64,000 nt of DNA from Kangiella sediminilitoris (GCF_001708405.1 NZ_CP012418.1:2418001-2482000), one strand, 5' to 3'; counted from the stretch's first letter, positions 46,448 to 57,811 are shown. Notes: generated by a model from the sequence alone, not told the origin. Numbers and translations: made by a program.

Positions 46448-46951
46448 ATGGCTAAATTAGAGATTTTAGAGTTTCCAGATACACGCTTACGAACCAAAGC
46501 AACTGACGTTACTGATTTTGGTGAAGAGTTTCAGCAGCAGGTCGATGATATGTTCGAGACCATGTACGATGCCCCTGGCATTGGCTTAGCAGGAGCTCAG
46601 GTCAATTATCATAAGCGCCTATTTGTTATTGATGTTTCCGAGGATAAGAGTGAGCCGCTGGTTTTTGCCAATCCGCAGTTTATCGAGAAGCGGGGTGTTG
46701 AAGAGATGGAAGAGGGCTGTCTATCATTTCCGGGAGTTTATGCCAAAGTCCAAAGAGCCAATGAAGTCGTAGTAAAAGCACAGGATCGTCACGGAGAGGA
46801 GTTCGAGCTTGAAACTGATGGTTTATTGGCCGTTTGCATTCAACACGAGCACGATCATATAGAAGGCAAACTTTTTGTTGACTATTTATCACCTCTAAAA
46901 CGGAATAGAATTCGAAAAGCCCTCGAAAAACAACACCGTAACAAAAAGTAA
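46448..46951 (+). CDS. def: Peptide deformylase
   Basis: Removes the N-formyl group from new proteins. The 167 residues include the three deformylase motifs: GIGLAGAQ (Gly replaces the more usual Ala), EGCLSFP and QHEHDHIEG, with metal ligands Cys and two His. It is the first gene of def-fmt-rsmB, the conserved order, and 10 bp separate it from fmt. Confidence 0.96.
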   Translation: MAKLEILEFPDTRLRTKATDVTDFGEEFQQQVDDMFETMYDAPGIGLAGAQVNYHKRLFVIDVSEDKSEPLVFANPQFIEKRGVEEMEEGCLSFPGVYAKVQRANEVVVKAQDRHGEEFELETDGLLAVCIQHEHDHIEGKLFVDYLSPLKRNRIRKALEKQHRNKK

Positions 46952-46961
46952 GTACTTGCTT

Positions 46962-47927
46962 ATGAGCGCTTCTCTAAAAGTTATTTTTGCTGGCACGCCA
47001 GATTTCGCAGCCTCCAGCCTGCAGGGTTTGATTAACTCTCAGCACGAGGTGGTTGCCGTCTATACTCAACCCGACCGTCAGTCTGGTCGCGGCAAGAAAA
47101 TTCATATGAGTCCTGTTAAGGAGCTGGCGCTTGAGCATGGTATACCCGTTGAGCAGCCACTAAATTTTAAATCTGAAACAGATCGGAAGCTATTGGCCAG
47201 TTTTAACGCTGATGTAATGGTTGTAGCTGCGTATGGCTTGCTTTTACCTCAATCCGTACTTGATACCCCTCGGTTAGGCTGCATTAATGTTCACGGCTCT
47301 TTGCTTCCCCGCTGGCGTGGTGCCGCGCCAATTCAGAGAGCCATTCAGGCTGGTGATACGGAGACAGGTATTACCATTATGCAAATGGAGGCTGGACTCG
47401 ATACTGGTCCCATGCTGAGTAAAGCCACAACCCCGATTTCTGCTGATGACACCGGTGCAACACTCCATGATAAATTAGCGGTGAAGGGAGCCGACCTCCT
47501 GATCGAGACAATGGATGCTTTAGCTGAAGATAATCTCAAAGCCATACCCCAAGATGACACATTAGCTACCTACGCCCATAAATTAACTAAACAGGAAGCT
47601 TTTATCGACTGGTCTATGGATGCCACCTCAATAGAGCTTACAATCAGGGCGTTTAATAGCTGGCCTGTGGCCCAGACTTTAATTGATGGTAAAGTGATTC
47701 GAGTCTGGCAGGGGAGCGTTCTTGCGGAAGATACCAATAAGGCACCCGGGACAATTGTCAAAGCAGACAAAAACGGAATCCAGGTTAGCTGTGGTCATCA
47801 CCAGCTCCTATTAAGCGAACTGCAGTTACCAGGCTCACGAAAAATGTCGGTTCGCGACTTATTAAATGCTCCTAAAAATCAGGCTCTGCTTGCCGTGGGT
47901 GCTAAATTTTCAGACCCTCAGGCGTAA
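46962..47927 (+). CDS. fmt: Methionyl-tRNA formyltransferase
   Basis: Formylates initiator Met-tRNA with 10-formyltetrahydrofolate. The 321 residues show FAGTPDFAASSLQGL, NVHGSLLPRWRGAAPIQRAI (the SLLP and Asn-His catalytic region) and the C-terminal domain from about residue 205. I chose the ATG at 46962; a TTG two codons earlier is less likely. It lies between def and rsmB. Confidence 0.96.
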   Translation: MSASLKVIFAGTPDFAASSLQGLINSQHEVVAVYTQPDRQSGRGKKIHMSPVKELALEHGIPVEQPLNFKSETDRKLLASFNADVMVVAAYGLLLPQSVLDTPRLGCINVHGSLLPRWRGAAPIQRAIQAGDTETGITIMQMEAGLDTGPMLSKATTPISADDTGATLHDKLAVKGADLLIETMDALAEDNLKAIPQDDTLATYAHKLTKQEAFIDWSMDATSIELTIRAFNSWPVAQTLIDGKVIRVWQGSVLAEDTNKAPGTIVKADKNGIQVSCGHHQLLLSELQLPGSRKMSVRDLLNAPKNQALLAVGAKFSDPQA

Positions 47928-47934
47928 GTAGCTC

Positions 47935-49251
47935 ATGCCTATACTCAACGCTCACCAAATCCGTAGCCAGGCTGCGATCAGCCTTCATGAAATAGCTTTC
48001 AAGGGCCACTCAGCCAATGATGTCCTTGCTCAGTATGAGTTTAGCAACCCAAATGATACCTCGCTCTATAAAGCTCTGGTACTTGGCAGCTGTCGATACT
48101 TCCTGCGTATGCAAGCTGCAACAGAAAAACTCCTACGTAAACCCTTCAAGCCCAAAGATCGCGATCTGCTGTGCTTGCTGATCGTTGGACTGTACCAACT
48201 GGAATATACGCGGATTCCCGATCATGCCGCTTTGAGTGAGACTGTTAACGCCTGCCGTGAATTAAAAAAAGACTGGGCCGCCAAGTTAATTAATGGGGTG
48301 TTGCGAAATTTTGTTCGTCAGCAAACTTCAATCATGGACGAGCTGAATAAAAACTGGGACACAAAGTTTTCGACTCCCGACTGGCTTATCAATAAAATTA
48401 AGCCTGTCTATAAGGGTCAGATAGAATCCATTCTAGAAGCCTCTAACCAACAGGCTCCAATGTCACTGCGGGTGAACCTTAGCAAATTAACCCGCCAGGA
48501 TTATTCCAACCTTTTAGATGAAGCTGGCATTGAGCATTTATTGCATCCTCTTGCAGATACCTCGATTATTCTTAATTCCGCACTCCCGGTAGAGCAGCTA
48601 CCCGGATTCGAGGAGGGTCTTTGTTCCGTTCAGGATGCGGCGGCACAAATGGCAGCTATCCTGTTAGCCCCCAGACCTGGAGCATATAGTTTAGACGCTT
48701 GTGCTGCGCCTGGTGGAAAGACTGCCCACCTGTTAGAGCAAACCAATAATAAACTTCATCTAGATGCTGTTGATATAGATCCTCAGCGCTGTTTCAAAAT
48801 CCAGGAAAATCTTGAACGTCTTGAACTAAGCGCAGATATCCATGCTGAAGATGCGCTACATTTCATGCAGGGCAAGAACGGATATTACGACACTATTCTG
48901 CTTGATGTTCCATGTAGTGCAACAGGTGTAATACGCCGTCATCCAGATATTAAATTACTCCGACGGGAAGAAGATATTGCAGAGTTGGTTACTATCCAGC
49001 AACAACTCCTAGAAAGTGCCTGGAAGGCATTAAAGCCGGGTGGCAAGCTGTTATATGCTACCTGCTCTATACTGACTGAGGAAAACAGTCAGCAAGTTAG
49101 TCATTTCCTAAAGAAGACTGAGGATTGTCAGCTTTCTGAATTACCAAAGGAGCTGGTCAATATTAGTAGCAGCAATATTGGCTGTCAGATTTTGCCTGGT
49201 ACAAAAGATATGGATGGCTTTTACTATGCCTTGCTGCACAAAACCGCCTGA
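47935..49251 (+). CDS. rsmB: 16S rRNA m5C967 methyltransferase RsmB
   Basis: Methylates C967 of 16S rRNA. The 438 residues have an N-terminal NusB-like RNA-binding domain (residues 1-140), the SAM motif LDACAAPGGKTAHLLE, LDVPCSATGVIRRHPD with the Pro-Cys motif, and ATCSILTEEN with the catalytic Cys. It starts 7 bp after fmt, in the usual def-fmt-rsmB order. Confidence 0.96.
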   Translation: MPILNAHQIRSQAAISLHEIAFKGHSANDVLAQYEFSNPNDTSLYKALVLGSCRYFLRMQAATEKLLRKPFKPKDRDLLCLLIVGLYQLEYTRIPDHAALSETVNACRELKKDWAAKLINGVLRNFVRQQTSIMDELNKNWDTKFSTPDWLINKIKPVYKGQIESILEASNQQAPMSLRVNLSKLTRQDYSNLLDEAGIEHLLHPLADTSIILNSALPVEQLPGFEEGLCSVQDAAAQMAAILLAPRPGAYSLDACAAPGGKTAHLLEQTNNKLHLDAVDIDPQRCFKIQENLERLELSADIHAEDALHFMQGKNGYYDTILLDVPCSATGVIRRHPDIKLLRREEDIAELVTIQQQLLESAWKALKPGGKLLYATCSILTEENSQQVSHFLKKTEDCQLSELPKELVNISSSNIGCQILPGTKDMDGFYYALLHKTA

Positions 49252-49411
49252 GCAGTTACATAAGGTCTCTCTTTCAAGGTGCCAGTTATCAATATTTACG
49301 CTAAATCCCTGATATTAAAACCCAAAAGCTCAAAAAAGCCTTCCGATCAGACGCCGTTAGCGTTAGCATAAGCAACAGATAACGTAAGAATAAGGTTACC
49401 AATTTGTCGTT

Positions 49412-50785
49412 ATGAAAATCATAATCCTCGGCGCCGGACAAGTCGGCACCAGCCTTGCATTGAGCTTAGAAGGTGAAAATAACGACATTACGCTTATCGA
49501 TTCCGATCCGAAACGCTTGCGTTATATTCAGGATCATCTTGATCTTAGGACTATAGTCGGTCATGCGGCGTTTCCAGATGTTCTTGAAAATGCCGGCATT
49601 GATGATAGTGATATGTTGGTTGCTGTGACTAGCAGCGATGAAGTCAATATGATTGCCTGTCAAATTGCTCATACCCTGTATCAAACTCCAAGTAAGATTG
49701 CTCGAATTCGTGCAAGTAATTACCTAAACAATGATAACCTTTTCGCTCATCAGCACATTCCGGTTGATGTTGTTATTAGTCCGGAACGCCTGGTCACAGA
49801 ATACATTGAGCGCCTGGTAGATAATCCAGGGGCTTTCCAGGTTCTTGATTTCGCTAAAGGTCTACTGCGATTGGTCGCTGTTAAAGCCTATTATGGTGGG
49901 CCTCTGGTAGGCAATGCTTTGTCAGAACTTAAGCAGCATCTGCCCAATGTCGATACCCGTGTTGCCGCTATTTTCCGTCGTGGACGCCCTATTGTCCCAA
50001 CTGGCCACACCGTCATTGAAGCCGATGACGAAGTATTCTTCCTGTCAGCCAAAAAGCATATTCGTTCGGTAATGAGCGAGCTTCAGCGGCTCGAGAAAAA
50101 ATACCAGCGCGTTATTATTGCCGGCGGAGGTAATATCGGTGAAGGCTTAGCCAAAAAGCTCGAAAAGAAAATGTTGGTTAAAATTATTGAAAGAGACCCT
50201 CATCGTGCCGAAGAGCTAGCCAACAACCTTGAAGATACTTTAGTACTACAGGGTGATGTTTCTGACGAAGATCTCCTCAATGATGAAAACATCAGTGAGT
50301 TTGATTTATTCATTGCTGTCACCAATGACGATGAAGCTAATATCATGTCAGCCTTGCTTGCAAAACGGCTAGGTGTCCGAAAAACCATGGTACTGATCAA
50401 CCGTACAGCCTATGTTGATTTAATACAGGGTCATGAGATTGATATCGCTATTTCTCCACAACAGGTGACCATTGGCAGTTTACTGACACATATCCGTCGC
50501 GGTCATGTTTCCAGCGTCTACTCGTTACGACGGGGCGCTGCAGAAGCCATTGAGGCTATCGCCAAAGGGAATGAACAAACCTCCTCGGTTATTGGAAGAA
50601 CCATCAGTGAGCTGGCCTTACCCCCGGGTACATCTATTGGTGCAATCGTACGGGATGAACAGGTTATTATTGCCCATGACAACGTGATCATCCGTGAAAA
50701 TGACCATGTCGTCCTCTTTATGGTCGACAAGGGCTATATCCAGGACGTTGAGCGTTTGTTCCAGGTCAACGTTACTTATTTCTAG
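49412..50785 (+). CDS. trkA: Trk potassium uptake regulator TrkA
   Basis: Peripheral NAD-binding subunit of the Trk K+ system. The 457 residues contain two RCK modules, each with a dinucleotide motif ([16 protein letters not shown] and [16 protein letters not shown]) and a C-terminal TrkA_C domain. It follows rsmB after 160 bp, as in other gammaproteobacteria, and its membrane partner trkH is next. Confidence 0.96.
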   Translation: MKIIILGAGQVGTSLALSLEGENNDITLIDSDPKRLRYIQDHLDLRTIVGHAAFPDVLENAGIDDSDMLVAVTSSDEVNMIACQIAHTLYQTPSKIARIRASNYLNNDNLFAHQHIPVDVVISPERLVTEYIERLVDNPGAFQVLDFAKGLLRLVAVKAYYGGPLVGNALSELKQHLPNVDTRVAAIFRRGRPIVPTGHTVIEADDEVFFLSAKKHIRSVMSELQRLEKKYQRVIIAGGGNIGEGLAKKLEKKMLVKIIERDPHRAEELANNLEDTLVLQGDVSDEDLLNDENISEFDLFIAVTNDDEANIMSALLAKRLGVRKTMVLINRTAYVDLIQGHEIDIAISPQQVTIGSLLTHIRRGHVSSVYSLRRGAAEAIEAIAKGNEQTSSVIGRTISELALPPGTSIGAIVRDEQVIIAHDNVIIRENDHVVLFMVDKGYIQDVERLFQVNVTYF

Positions 50786-50794
50786 GACCGCTTA

Positions 50795-52246
50795 ATGCAG
50801 TTTGCCACCATTACACGTATTTTAGGCCTTCTGATCATGGTGTTCAGCTTGACCATGATTCCGCCCAGTGTGGTGGCTTTGATCTATCAGGATGGTGGCG
50901 GAAGCGCATTCTTTATAACTTTTATACTCTCGTTAATTTCTGGTTTTGTAATTTTCTTTTCGAAGCGCCATGCTAAACAAGAACTAAAAATTCGGGATGG
51001 CTTTCTGGTTGTATCGCTGTTCTGGACAGTGCTAAGCCTTTTTGGCTCGCTTCCTTTTATGCTGATAGAAAATCATGCTTTATCGCTGGCGGATGCAGTT
51101 TTTGAATCTTTCTCAGGCATCACTACTACCGGTGCAACGGTTATCAGTGGCATAGATGAGTTACCTCACTCGATTCTATTCTATCGTCAGCAGTTACAGT
51201 GGCTTGGCGGTATGGGTATCATCGTGTTAGCGGTAGCAATTTTACCCATGCTGGGAATCGGTGGTATGCAGCTTTATCGCGCTGAAACACCGGGTCCGAT
51301 TAAAGACTCGAAATTGACCCCGCGTATCGCAGGTACAGCCAAAACGTTATGGTTCATTTATGTTGGGTTAACCATTGCCTGTGCAATTTCTTATTGGCTG
51401 GCAGGAATGTCTGCCTTTGATGCCATAGGTCACAGCTTTAGCACCATCGCAACGGGTGGATTCTCCACCCACGATGACAGTATCGGTTACTTTGACAGTG
51501 ACCTGATTGAAATGCTGTGCATTCTGTTCATGTTCCTGGGCGGCGTAAATTTTTCACTGCATTTTTTCGCTGTGCGGAAACTCAGCATGACGCCCTATCT
51601 TAGAGATCCTGAGTTTAGGGTCTATACCATGATCCTACTGACCGTAGGATTGGTTGGCGCAATAGTACTTTTGGTTGATCATGACTATACGTCCTTCTAC
51701 GAAGCTTTTTTACACACTCTGTTCCATACGGTTTCCTTCGCTACATCTTCAGGCTTCTCAACAACTGACTATTATTTATGGCCTTTAGCCATATCTGTAC
51801 TGCTGATTTTCGTCAGCTTCCCTGGCGGTAGTGCAGGTTCTACCTCAGGAGGTATGAAGGTAATCCGAATCATCCTTTTATTTAAACAAGGGTTCCGGGA
51901 AATCAAGCGTCTTATCCACCCCAGCGGCGTGTTCATCATCAAGCTTGGAAAAGAATCGGTTAACGATCGTATTGTTAATGCAGTTTGGGGTTTCTTCGCC
52001 ACCTACATTATGTTCTTTGTGATATTCATGTTTATTCTGCTGTCACAGGGACTGGATCAGGTTACTGCCTTTTCAGCAGTCGCAGCAACAATGAATAACC
52101 TCGGGCCTGGTTTGGGTGAAGTTTCTCTTAATTATGGTGGGCTGAACGACCTTACGAAATATGTTCTAAGTTTCGCCATGCTATTAGGTCGACTGGAAAT
52201 ATTTACACTGCTGGTCTTATTCACGCCATACTTCTGGCGTCGATGA
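50795..52246 (+). CDS. trkH: Trk potassium channel TrkH
   Basis: Inner-membrane K+ translocating subunit of 483 residues with ten or more hydrophobic segments. The four pore-loop filters are visible around SGITTTGATV, FSTIATGGFST, FATSSGFSTTD and TMNNLGPGLGE. It starts 9 bp after trkA, so the two subunits are cotranscribed. Its stop directly abuts that of the convergent acyltransferase gene. Confidence 0.95.
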   Translation: MQFATITRILGLLIMVFSLTMIPPSVVALIYQDGGGSAFFITFILSLISGFVIFFSKRHAKQELKIRDGFLVVSLFWTVLSLFGSLPFMLIENHALSLADAVFESFSGITTTGATVISGIDELPHSILFYRQQLQWLGGMGIIVLAVAILPMLGIGGMQLYRAETPGPIKDSKLTPRIAGTAKTLWFIYVGLTIACAISYWLAGMSAFDAIGHSFSTIATGGFSTHDDSIGYFDSDLIEMLCILFMFLGGVNFSLHFFAVRKLSMTPYLRDPEFRVYTMILLTVGLVGAIVLLVDHDYTSFYEAFLHTLFHTVSFATSSGFSTTDYYLWPLAISVLLIFVSFPGGSAGSTSGGMKVIRIILLFKQGFREIKRLIHPSGVFIIKLGKESVNDRIVNAVWGFFATYIMFFVIFMFILLSQGLDQVTAFSAVAATMNNLGPGLGEVSLNYGGLNDLTKYVLSFAMLLGRLEIFTLLVLFTPYFWRR

Positions 52247-53176
52247 TCATCGACGATAGGGGTTGGCGCCACCACACTCTGTTGTTTTAAAGCGCTTGTA
52301 AGACCACTGATACTGCTCAGGATAACGCCGGATCATATCCTCAAGCTTTGCATTGACTTGCTTTGCGTATTCACACTCGCCAATTTCAGGATCCAAATCG
52401 ATCGCCTCAATTTTAATGTCATATTGACCTTGATCATTTCGGATTGCAGCAATTTGATAGAGATCGGCATGACTCTTAAGGTGGATTTTCTGGACCAATG
52501 TCATTGTCAACGCCTCTTTACCACAAAAAGGAACAAAAACCCCGGCGCCACGCCCAGGTTCCTGGTCGCTTAGCACCGCTGCAACTTTACCTTCTTTTAA
52601 CGCTTTTATCAGTTCCATTACACCGCGACTATCACCCCTCACCATTGCCGTCTGATTCTGGCAGCGTCCTTTAGTAATAACCTCGTCCATTTCCAGCTGC
52701 CGAGGAGGGCGGTACATACAATAAAATGGGAAGTTTTTCCCAAGATAGTATAAAGCAACCTCCCAGTTACCTATATGAGCCCCGGTGAATAAAACCCCTT
52801 TGCCCTCAGCCAGACTTCGCTGCATCCGTTTTTCTCCCTCAACGGCGCCCAAAAACTTTTCTCCCTGGCAGCTTCTCCATATCTTTGCGACCTCAAAAAA
52901 CAACCTTCCGGTATGTTGAAGACTCTTCTTAGCCAGCTGTTGTCTTTTTTTGTCTGAATAGTCGGGGTAGCAAATGGTTAAGTTAGTCAGGGATGTCGTA
53001 TAGCTCCGTGTCTTGAACAGTTTCGACAGTAGTGCGAATAACCTCGCAAAAGCTCTTCCCGCAACTCCAGGGAGAAACGCAAACAACCCTATTAACGTAC
53101 GGATTAGTTTAACTTTCCTGGGGTTTGAACGAACTTCCTTACCTTTTGATACAGGCTTTGTTTCTTGATTGGTCAT
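52247..53176 (-). CDS. LpxL/HtrB-type lipid A acyltransferase
   Basis: Late acyltransferase of lipid A synthesis or a close relative. The 309 residues have GAHIGNWEVALYYLG with the HX4E motif, FPFYCMYRPPR, VLSDQEPGRGAGVFVPFCG and a C-terminal PEQYQWSYKRFKT. There is one hydrophobic segment near the N-terminus. The frame is open to a GTG at 53215; I chose the ATG at 53176 for length, but neither has a good Shine-Dalgarno. The stop is directly adjacent to the trkH stop on the other strand. Confidence 0.85.
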   Translation of the reverse strand: MTNQETKPVSKGKEVRSNPRKVKLIRTLIGLFAFLPGVAGRAFARLFALLSKLFKTRSYTTSLTNLTICYPDYSDKKRQQLAKKSLQHTGRLFFEVAKIWRSCQGEKFLGAVEGEKRMQRSLAEGKGVLFTGAHIGNWEVALYYLGKNFPFYCMYRPPRQLEMDEVITKGRCQNQTAMVRGDSRGVMELIKALKEGKVAAVLSDQEPGRGAGVFVPFCGKEALTMTLVQKIHLKSHADLYQIAAIRNDQGQYDIKIEAIDLDPEIGECEYAKQVNAKLEDMIRRYPEQYQWSYKRFKTTECGGANPYRR

Positions 53177-53258
53177 ATTCGTACTAATGTTATAACGTGA
53201 ATTTATCAATGACACAGCGATTGCTGTTTATTATTTTGCTACTTTAGTATAACCATAA

Positions 53259-53284
53259 AAAATGCCAGTGAACACTGGCATTTT
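53259..53284 (-). terminator. Intrinsic terminator of dsbA
   Basis: AAAATGCCAGT (53259-53269) and ACTGGCATTTT (53274-53284) form a perfect 11-bp stem with a 4-base loop. On the minus strand it ends in T-rich sequence. It lies 29 bases past the dsbA stop. Confidence 0.88.
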
Positions 53285-53312
53285 AAAATAGTAAAACGAC
53301 TGACCAATCTAT

Positions 53313-53906
53313 TTATTTTGTATTTTCTAGCGCGAAAGGACCCAGTAATTCACTCAAATTCTGTAAGCTTTCTACTTTATATTTTTTGTTTACCATAAGA
53401 GTAGGGGTAGAAGTCACTTTAAAGTCTCTGGCCAATTTGTTGGCATACTGAACCTTGTTTGCAACACCGAAAGAGTTATAGGCTTTTTCAAAATCTGCTT
53501 CTTTTACACCTAGCTCTTCAAAGATTGGTATTAATGCCGCTTTATCCTTAATAGGTTGTTTTTCAACGTGCCACTTATAGAAAAACGCTTGATGAGCTTC
53601 CTCTTTAATACCCAGTGCCTCGGCTGTGTAGTAGGCATAGATCATATGCTCAATAAACACCGGTACCTGCTCGAACTTTACTTCTTCAGGCTTCTCATTT
53701 TTCTTCCATTTTTGCAAAACAGGCTCTACGTTATAACAGTGACCACAGTGATAAGAGAAAAATTCGTAAACATGTGGTTTTGAGCTGGCTTTTTTGCCGC
53801 TTAGTACAGAATAATCTTTACCTTCTTTAACTTCTGCATTACCTGTGTTCCAAGCCAAAGATAACAATGTCACCGCAGCCATCAATAATATATTCTTAAC
53901 TTTCAT
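53313..53906 (-). CDS. dsbA: Thiol:disulfide interchange protein DsbA
   Basis: Periplasmic disulfide-forming oxidase of 197 residues with signal peptide (MKVKNILLMAAVTLLSLAW, cleavage after GNA). The active site is SYHCGHCYN (Cys54, Cys57), a slightly unusual CGHC instead of CPHC. The cis-Pro loop is STPTLMVN. The ATG at 53906 has GAGGA upstream. It follows a related lipoprotein gene on the same strand, 35 bp downstream. Confidence 0.9.
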   Translation of the reverse strand: MKVKNILLMAAVTLLSLAWNTGNAEVKEGKDYSVLSGKKASSKPHVYEFFSYHCGHCYNVEPVLQKWKKNEKPEEVKFEQVPVFIEHMIYAYYTAEALGIKEEAHQAFFYKWHVEKQPIKDKAALIPIFEELGVKEADFEKAYNSFGVANKVQYANKLARDFKVTSTPTLMVNKKYKVESLQNLSELLGPFALENTK

Positions 53907-53941
53907 AAATATCCTCATCTTCAAATGGGTCTAATATTGCT

Positions 53942-54592
53942 TTATTGAGTGTTACCTATCGCAAAGGTTCCCAGCATTTCATTAATATTCTCATAAGAGG
54001 TCACCTTAAATTTTTCATTCACTATCAACTGCGGAAAGCTCATGATTGAAAACTCACGCATCATCTGTCGCGCTCGATCCACCTTCGCTTGTACCGCGGC
54101 AGAGTTGTACGCTGCTTCAAACTCTTCCTTTGAAACGCCTACCTGTTTAAATATCGGTATTAGGCCCTCTTTATTTCGAATGATATTTTTCTTTCTGTGC
54201 CACTCGTCAAATATTAAAGGATGAACCTTATCTTTAACTTTTAACTCTTCGGCCGTGTAATAACCGTATGTTAAATGTGAGACCTGTGCCATAAATACGG
54301 GGATTTGTTCGAATGTCACCGCATCCGGTTTATCATTTTCTTTCCACCTGACCATCAGTGGTTCCAGGTTGTAGCAATGCGGACAGGTGTAAGAGAAAAA
54401 CTCGTATACCACCGGCTCCTTAGTAGCTTCCTTACCCGCTATTACCGTATAGTCCACACCCTCTTTTACCGAATATACAGGAGCTTCTAGAGTGACTTTA
54501 TCTTTTTTCTGTTCCTCGTCGTTTTCAGAGCAACCAGTAAGGGCTAGGGACAAAGTCATAAGGGTCGCAAATAACTTATTTGTTAGGGTCAT
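53942..54592 (-). CDS. DsbA-family lipoprotein
   Basis: Second DsbA-like protein, 216 residues. It has a lipobox (LALTGCSEN, Cys21) and a charged linker, then a DsbA fold with SYTCPHCYN (Cys70, Cys73) and the cis-Pro segment MSFPQLIVN. It resembles the adjacent DsbA in most of its length, so the pair probably arose by duplication, one copy soluble and one membrane-anchored. It lies between glmS and dsbA on one strand. Confidence 0.85.
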   Translation of the reverse strand: MTLTNKLFATLMTLSLALTGCSENDEEQKKDKVTLEAPVYSVKEGVDYTVIAGKEATKEPVVYEFFSYTCPHCYNLEPLMVRWKENDKPDAVTFEQIPVFMAQVSHLTYGYYTAEELKVKDKVHPLIFDEWHRKKNIIRNKEGLIPIFKQVGVSKEEFEAAYNSAAVQAKVDRARQMMREFSIMSFPQLIVNEKFKVTSYENINEMLGTFAIGNTQ

Positions 54593-54605
54593 TCATTTCT
54601 CCGCG

Positions 54606-56435
54606 TTACTCTACGGTAACTGATTTTGCTAAATTTCTTGGTTGATCGACGTCAGTGCCTTTGATTACTGCTACATAATAAGACAGCAACTGCATTGGGA
54701 TGGTGTAAACCATAGGCGCTGTAATGGCATACTGACTGTCTACCGGAAATACCGTTATACCATTTGAAGCCTGAATATTAGCTGACTTATCAGCAAAAAC
54801 AAAGAGCGACCCCCCTCGGGAGCGAACCTCTTCTACATTGGACTTCAACTTTTCCAACAAATTGTCATTCGGCGCAACTACCACGGTTGGCATCTCTTTG
54901 TCGATCAAGGCTAACGGACCATGTTTCAACTCACCTGCGGCATAAGCCTCAGCGTGTATATATGATATTTCTTTCAACTTCAGGGCAGCTTCCATGGCGA
55001 TCGGATATTGCTGTCCACGTCCAAGGAATAAGGTGTGATGTTTCTCAGCAAATGCCCCGGACAGCTTTTCCAGTTCCTTGGCCTGATCCAGTGCCAGCTG
55101 AATCTCATGCGGTAAATGCTCCAGCGCTTCAACAAACTCGTGCTCTATGGATGACTTCATTCCTTTAGCTTTACCTATCGAAATCATTAATAACAGTAAC
55201 GATACCAGCTGTGCTGTAAATGCTTTGGTTGAAGCCACTCCTATTTCTGCGCCTGCTCTCGTTAGCAAGGTCAGGTCTGACTCCCTGACCATTGAAGAAG
55301 CAGGGGAGTTACAAACCGTTAAACTGGCCAAGTAGCCTTCATCCTTTGATTTTTTTAAAGCTGCTAGCGTATCCGCTGTTTCACCTGATTGTGAAATAGT
55401 TACAAACAGACTATTAGGCAATACTGCCGTTTCCCTATAGCGATACTCACTTGCTATTTCCACTAGACAGGGGAGCTTTAAATAATGTTCTATCCAGTAT
55501 TTAGCTACCAACGCCGCATGGTAACTTGTGCCACAGGCTATAATTTGAATTGCATCCAGCTGCTCAAAAACTTTAGTAGCATTCTCACCTAAGGTTTCAA
55601 TATATACCTGGTGATCAACAACACGACCCTCTAGAGTTTCAGCAACAACATTTGGCTGCTCAAAAATCTCTTTCAACATAAAGTGGCGGTATTTACCTTT
55701 ATCCACCGCATCATGCTGTAGGTCTGATACTTCGAACTCACGACTAATTTCTACACCGTCACTATTAAGCAGTGTAATTCCGTCCCGACGCACCTCTGCG
55801 ACTTCACCTTCTTCCAAATATAAAAACTCTCGTGTCACCGGAAGGAGGGCCAGCTGATCAGAAGCTACGAAGTATTCTCCAATTCCTTTTCCTATAACCA
55901 GAGGACTGCCTGAACGAGCCACCACCATTTTATCCGGCTGTGTTGCGTCAATCGCAACAGTGCCGTAAGCACCTTTTAACCTCTTAGTCGTAGCTAATAA
56001 GGCTTTCAACATTGTATCGTGTTCCTTCAAGGCTTCGTGCAGGCAGTGTGCTATAACCTCCGTGTCCGTATCCGATTCAAAACGATATCCTTTTCCTTTC
56101 AACTCATCTCTTAACTCATCATGATTTTCGATAATGCCATTGTGAACCAAAGCAATATTGTCTTCAGACATATGCGGGTGAGCGTTTTTTTCATTAGGTT
56201 CGCCATGCGTAGCCCAGCGAGTGTGAGCGATACCAAGACCTCCCTGGATAGGGTTTGCTGCTAGCGCTTCCTTTAACTCAGAAACTTTACCGGCTCGACG
56301 AATTCGCTCGATTTGCTCATCATGGTAAATGGCTACTCCCGCAGAATCATAACCTCGGTATTCCAGCCGTTTCAATCCTTCTACTAATATATCGCTGACG
56401 TCTCTTTGTGCTATGGCACCTACAATTCCGCACAT
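54606..56435 (-). CDS. glmS: Glutamine-fructose-6-phosphate aminotransferase GlmS
   Basis: Makes glucosamine-6-phosphate for peptidoglycan and lipopolysaccharide. The 609 residues match the standard length. The start is the ATG at 56435, so that Cys1 of MCGIVGAI becomes the N-terminal nucleophile after Met removal; the longer frame would block this. The glutaminase domain has [18 protein letters not shown] and the C-terminal isomerase half has two SIS domains ([12 protein letters not shown]) and ends KSVTVE. glmU lies immediately upstream. Confidence 0.97.
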   Translation of the reverse strand: MCGIVGAIAQRDVSDILVEGLKRLEYRGYDSAGVAIYHDEQIERIRRAGKVSELKEALAANPIQGGLGIAHTRWATHGEPNEKNAHPHMSEDNIALVHNGIIENHDELRDELKGKGYRFESDTDTEVIAHCLHEALKEHDTMLKALLATTKRLKGAYGTVAIDATQPDKMVVARSGSPLVIGKGIGEYFVASDQLALLPVTREFLYLEEGEVAEVRRDGITLLNSDGVEISREFEVSDLQHDAVDKGKYRHFMLKEIFEQPNVVAETLEGRVVDHQVYIETLGENATKVFEQLDAIQIIACGTSYHAALVAKYWIEHYLKLPCLVEIASEYRYRETAVLPNSLFVTISQSGETADTLAALKKSKDEGYLASLTVCNSPASSMVRESDLTLLTRAGAEIGVASTKAFTAQLVSLLLLMISIGKAKGMKSSIEHEFVEALEHLPHEIQLALDQAKELEKLSGAFAEKHHTLFLGRGQQYPIAMEAALKLKEISYIHAEAYAAGELKHGPLALIDKEMPTVVVAPNDNLLEKLKSNVEEVRSRGGSLFVFADKSANIQASNGITVFPVDSQYAITAPMVYTIPMQLLSYYVAVIKGTDVDQPRNLAKSVTVE

Positions 56436-56437
56436 TC

Positions 56438-57811
56438 TTAACCTTCCTCTTTTGATTTTTTTATTGGTCTTTGCCATCCAGAAATATGTTTTTGCGGCGA
56501 ACGACTAATACATAATTCCTCTGCCGCCACATCTTTAGTTACCGTTGTTCCAGCACCAATAGTCGCATTTTGACCGATGGTAACTGGTGCAACTAACTGT
56601 GAATCTGAACCGATAAAAGCACCATCTTCTATGCGTGTTGTAAATTTATTGGCTCCATCATAGTTGCAGGTAATAACTCCCGCACCCACATTTACTTCCT
56701 GTCCAATTTCAGCATCACCTAGATATGCCAGATGACTAGCCTTACTGCCTTTACCAAGGGTTGCTTTCTTTGTCTCGACAAAGTTTCCTATGAAAGCTTC
56801 GTCCTCGAGTTTTGTGCCAGGCCGTATTCTTGCAAACGGTCCAACCGAACAGCGTTTACCAATGTCCGCGTTTTCTATCATCGTATTCGGTTTTATTTCG
56901 GTCTCAGCGCCAATGACACAATCTTTCAAAATAACATTGGCTCCAATTTTCGCTCCGGACTCTATCTTCACCTTGCCTTCTATAATAACGTTTACATCAA
57001 TCAAGACATCATTATCGCAAGCAAGGTCTCCACGAATATCAAGTCGAGCAGGGTCGATTAATGTTACCCCTTCTTCTAATAGGCTTTGTGCCTTTGCTAA
57101 CTGATAGCGCCTTTCAAGTTGAGATAACTGTACTCGACTATTAACACCCTCAACTTCGATTTCAGAAGCGGGGTGCCAGGCCTGTACACCAGTGCTTTGA
57201 GCTGCCATGGCGATACAGTCAGTAAGATAGTATTCACCCTGGGCGTTGTTGTTATCGATGTTAGATAACCATTGTTTTAATGATTTTGCTTGAGCACACA
57301 ATATCCCGGTGTTCACTTCATTAATTAACAGCTGTTCATCGTCTGCATCTTTTTGCTCGACTATGGCGGTAACGTCTCCGTTCTGGTTACGAATAATCCG
57401 ACCATACCCCATTGGGTCATTCAATTTTACCGTTAGTAAGCCAATTCCTGACTGTGGCTGAGCCTTAAGCAGGCTTTCCAGTGTTGAGCTCTGAATGAGA
57501 GGCACATCTCCATACAAAACTAATATTTGATTTTCATCCGGTATTTCTGGAAGCGCCTGATCAACTGCATGTCCTGTGCCAAGCTGATCAGCTTGCTCAA
57601 CAATTTGAACATCTTCTTCGACCAGGTTCTGTTTTACGGTTTGAATACCGTGTCCAGCAACCACAATGACTTGGCTAGGTGACAGTTTTTTTGCCGTGTC
57701 GATTACGTGTTGAACCATCGCGCGGCCAGCTATAGGGTGTAATACTTTGGGCAACTTAGAGTGCATGCGGGTACCTTTTCCCGCTGCTAATATCACTACA
57801 CTTAATGCCAT
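56438..57811 (-). CDS. glmU: Bifunctional UDP-N-acetylglucosamine pyrophosphorylase/acetyltransferase GlmU
   Basis: Carries out the last two steps to UDP-GlcNAc. The 457 residues begin with the pyrophosphorylase signature [17 protein letters not shown] and have a C-terminal left-handed beta-helix of hexapeptide repeats ([20 protein letters not shown] region), with the acetyltransferase residues in [16 protein letters not shown] and ITCNYDG. It is cotranscribed with glmS, 2 bp downstream. Confidence 0.97.
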   Translation of the reverse strand: MALSVVILAAGKGTRMHSKLPKVLHPIAGRAMVQHVIDTAKKLSPSQVIVVAGHGIQTVKQNLVEEDVQIVEQADQLGTGHAVDQALPEIPDENQILVLYGDVPLIQSSTLESLLKAQPQSGIGLLTVKLNDPMGYGRIIRNQNGDVTAIVEQKDADDEQLLINEVNTGILCAQAKSLKQWLSNIDNNNAQGEYYLTDCIAMAAQSTGVQAWHPASEIEVEGVNSRVQLSQLERRYQLAKAQSLLEEGVTLIDPARLDIRGDLACDNDVLIDVNVIIEGKVKIESGAKIGANVILKDCVIGAETEIKPNTMIENADIGKRCSVGPFARIRPGTKLEDEAFIGNFVETKKATLGKGSKASHLAYLGDAEIGQEVNVGAGVITCNYDGANKFTTRIEDGAFIGSDSQLVAPVTIGQNATIGAGTTVTKDVAAEELCISRSPQKHISGWQRPIKKSKEEG

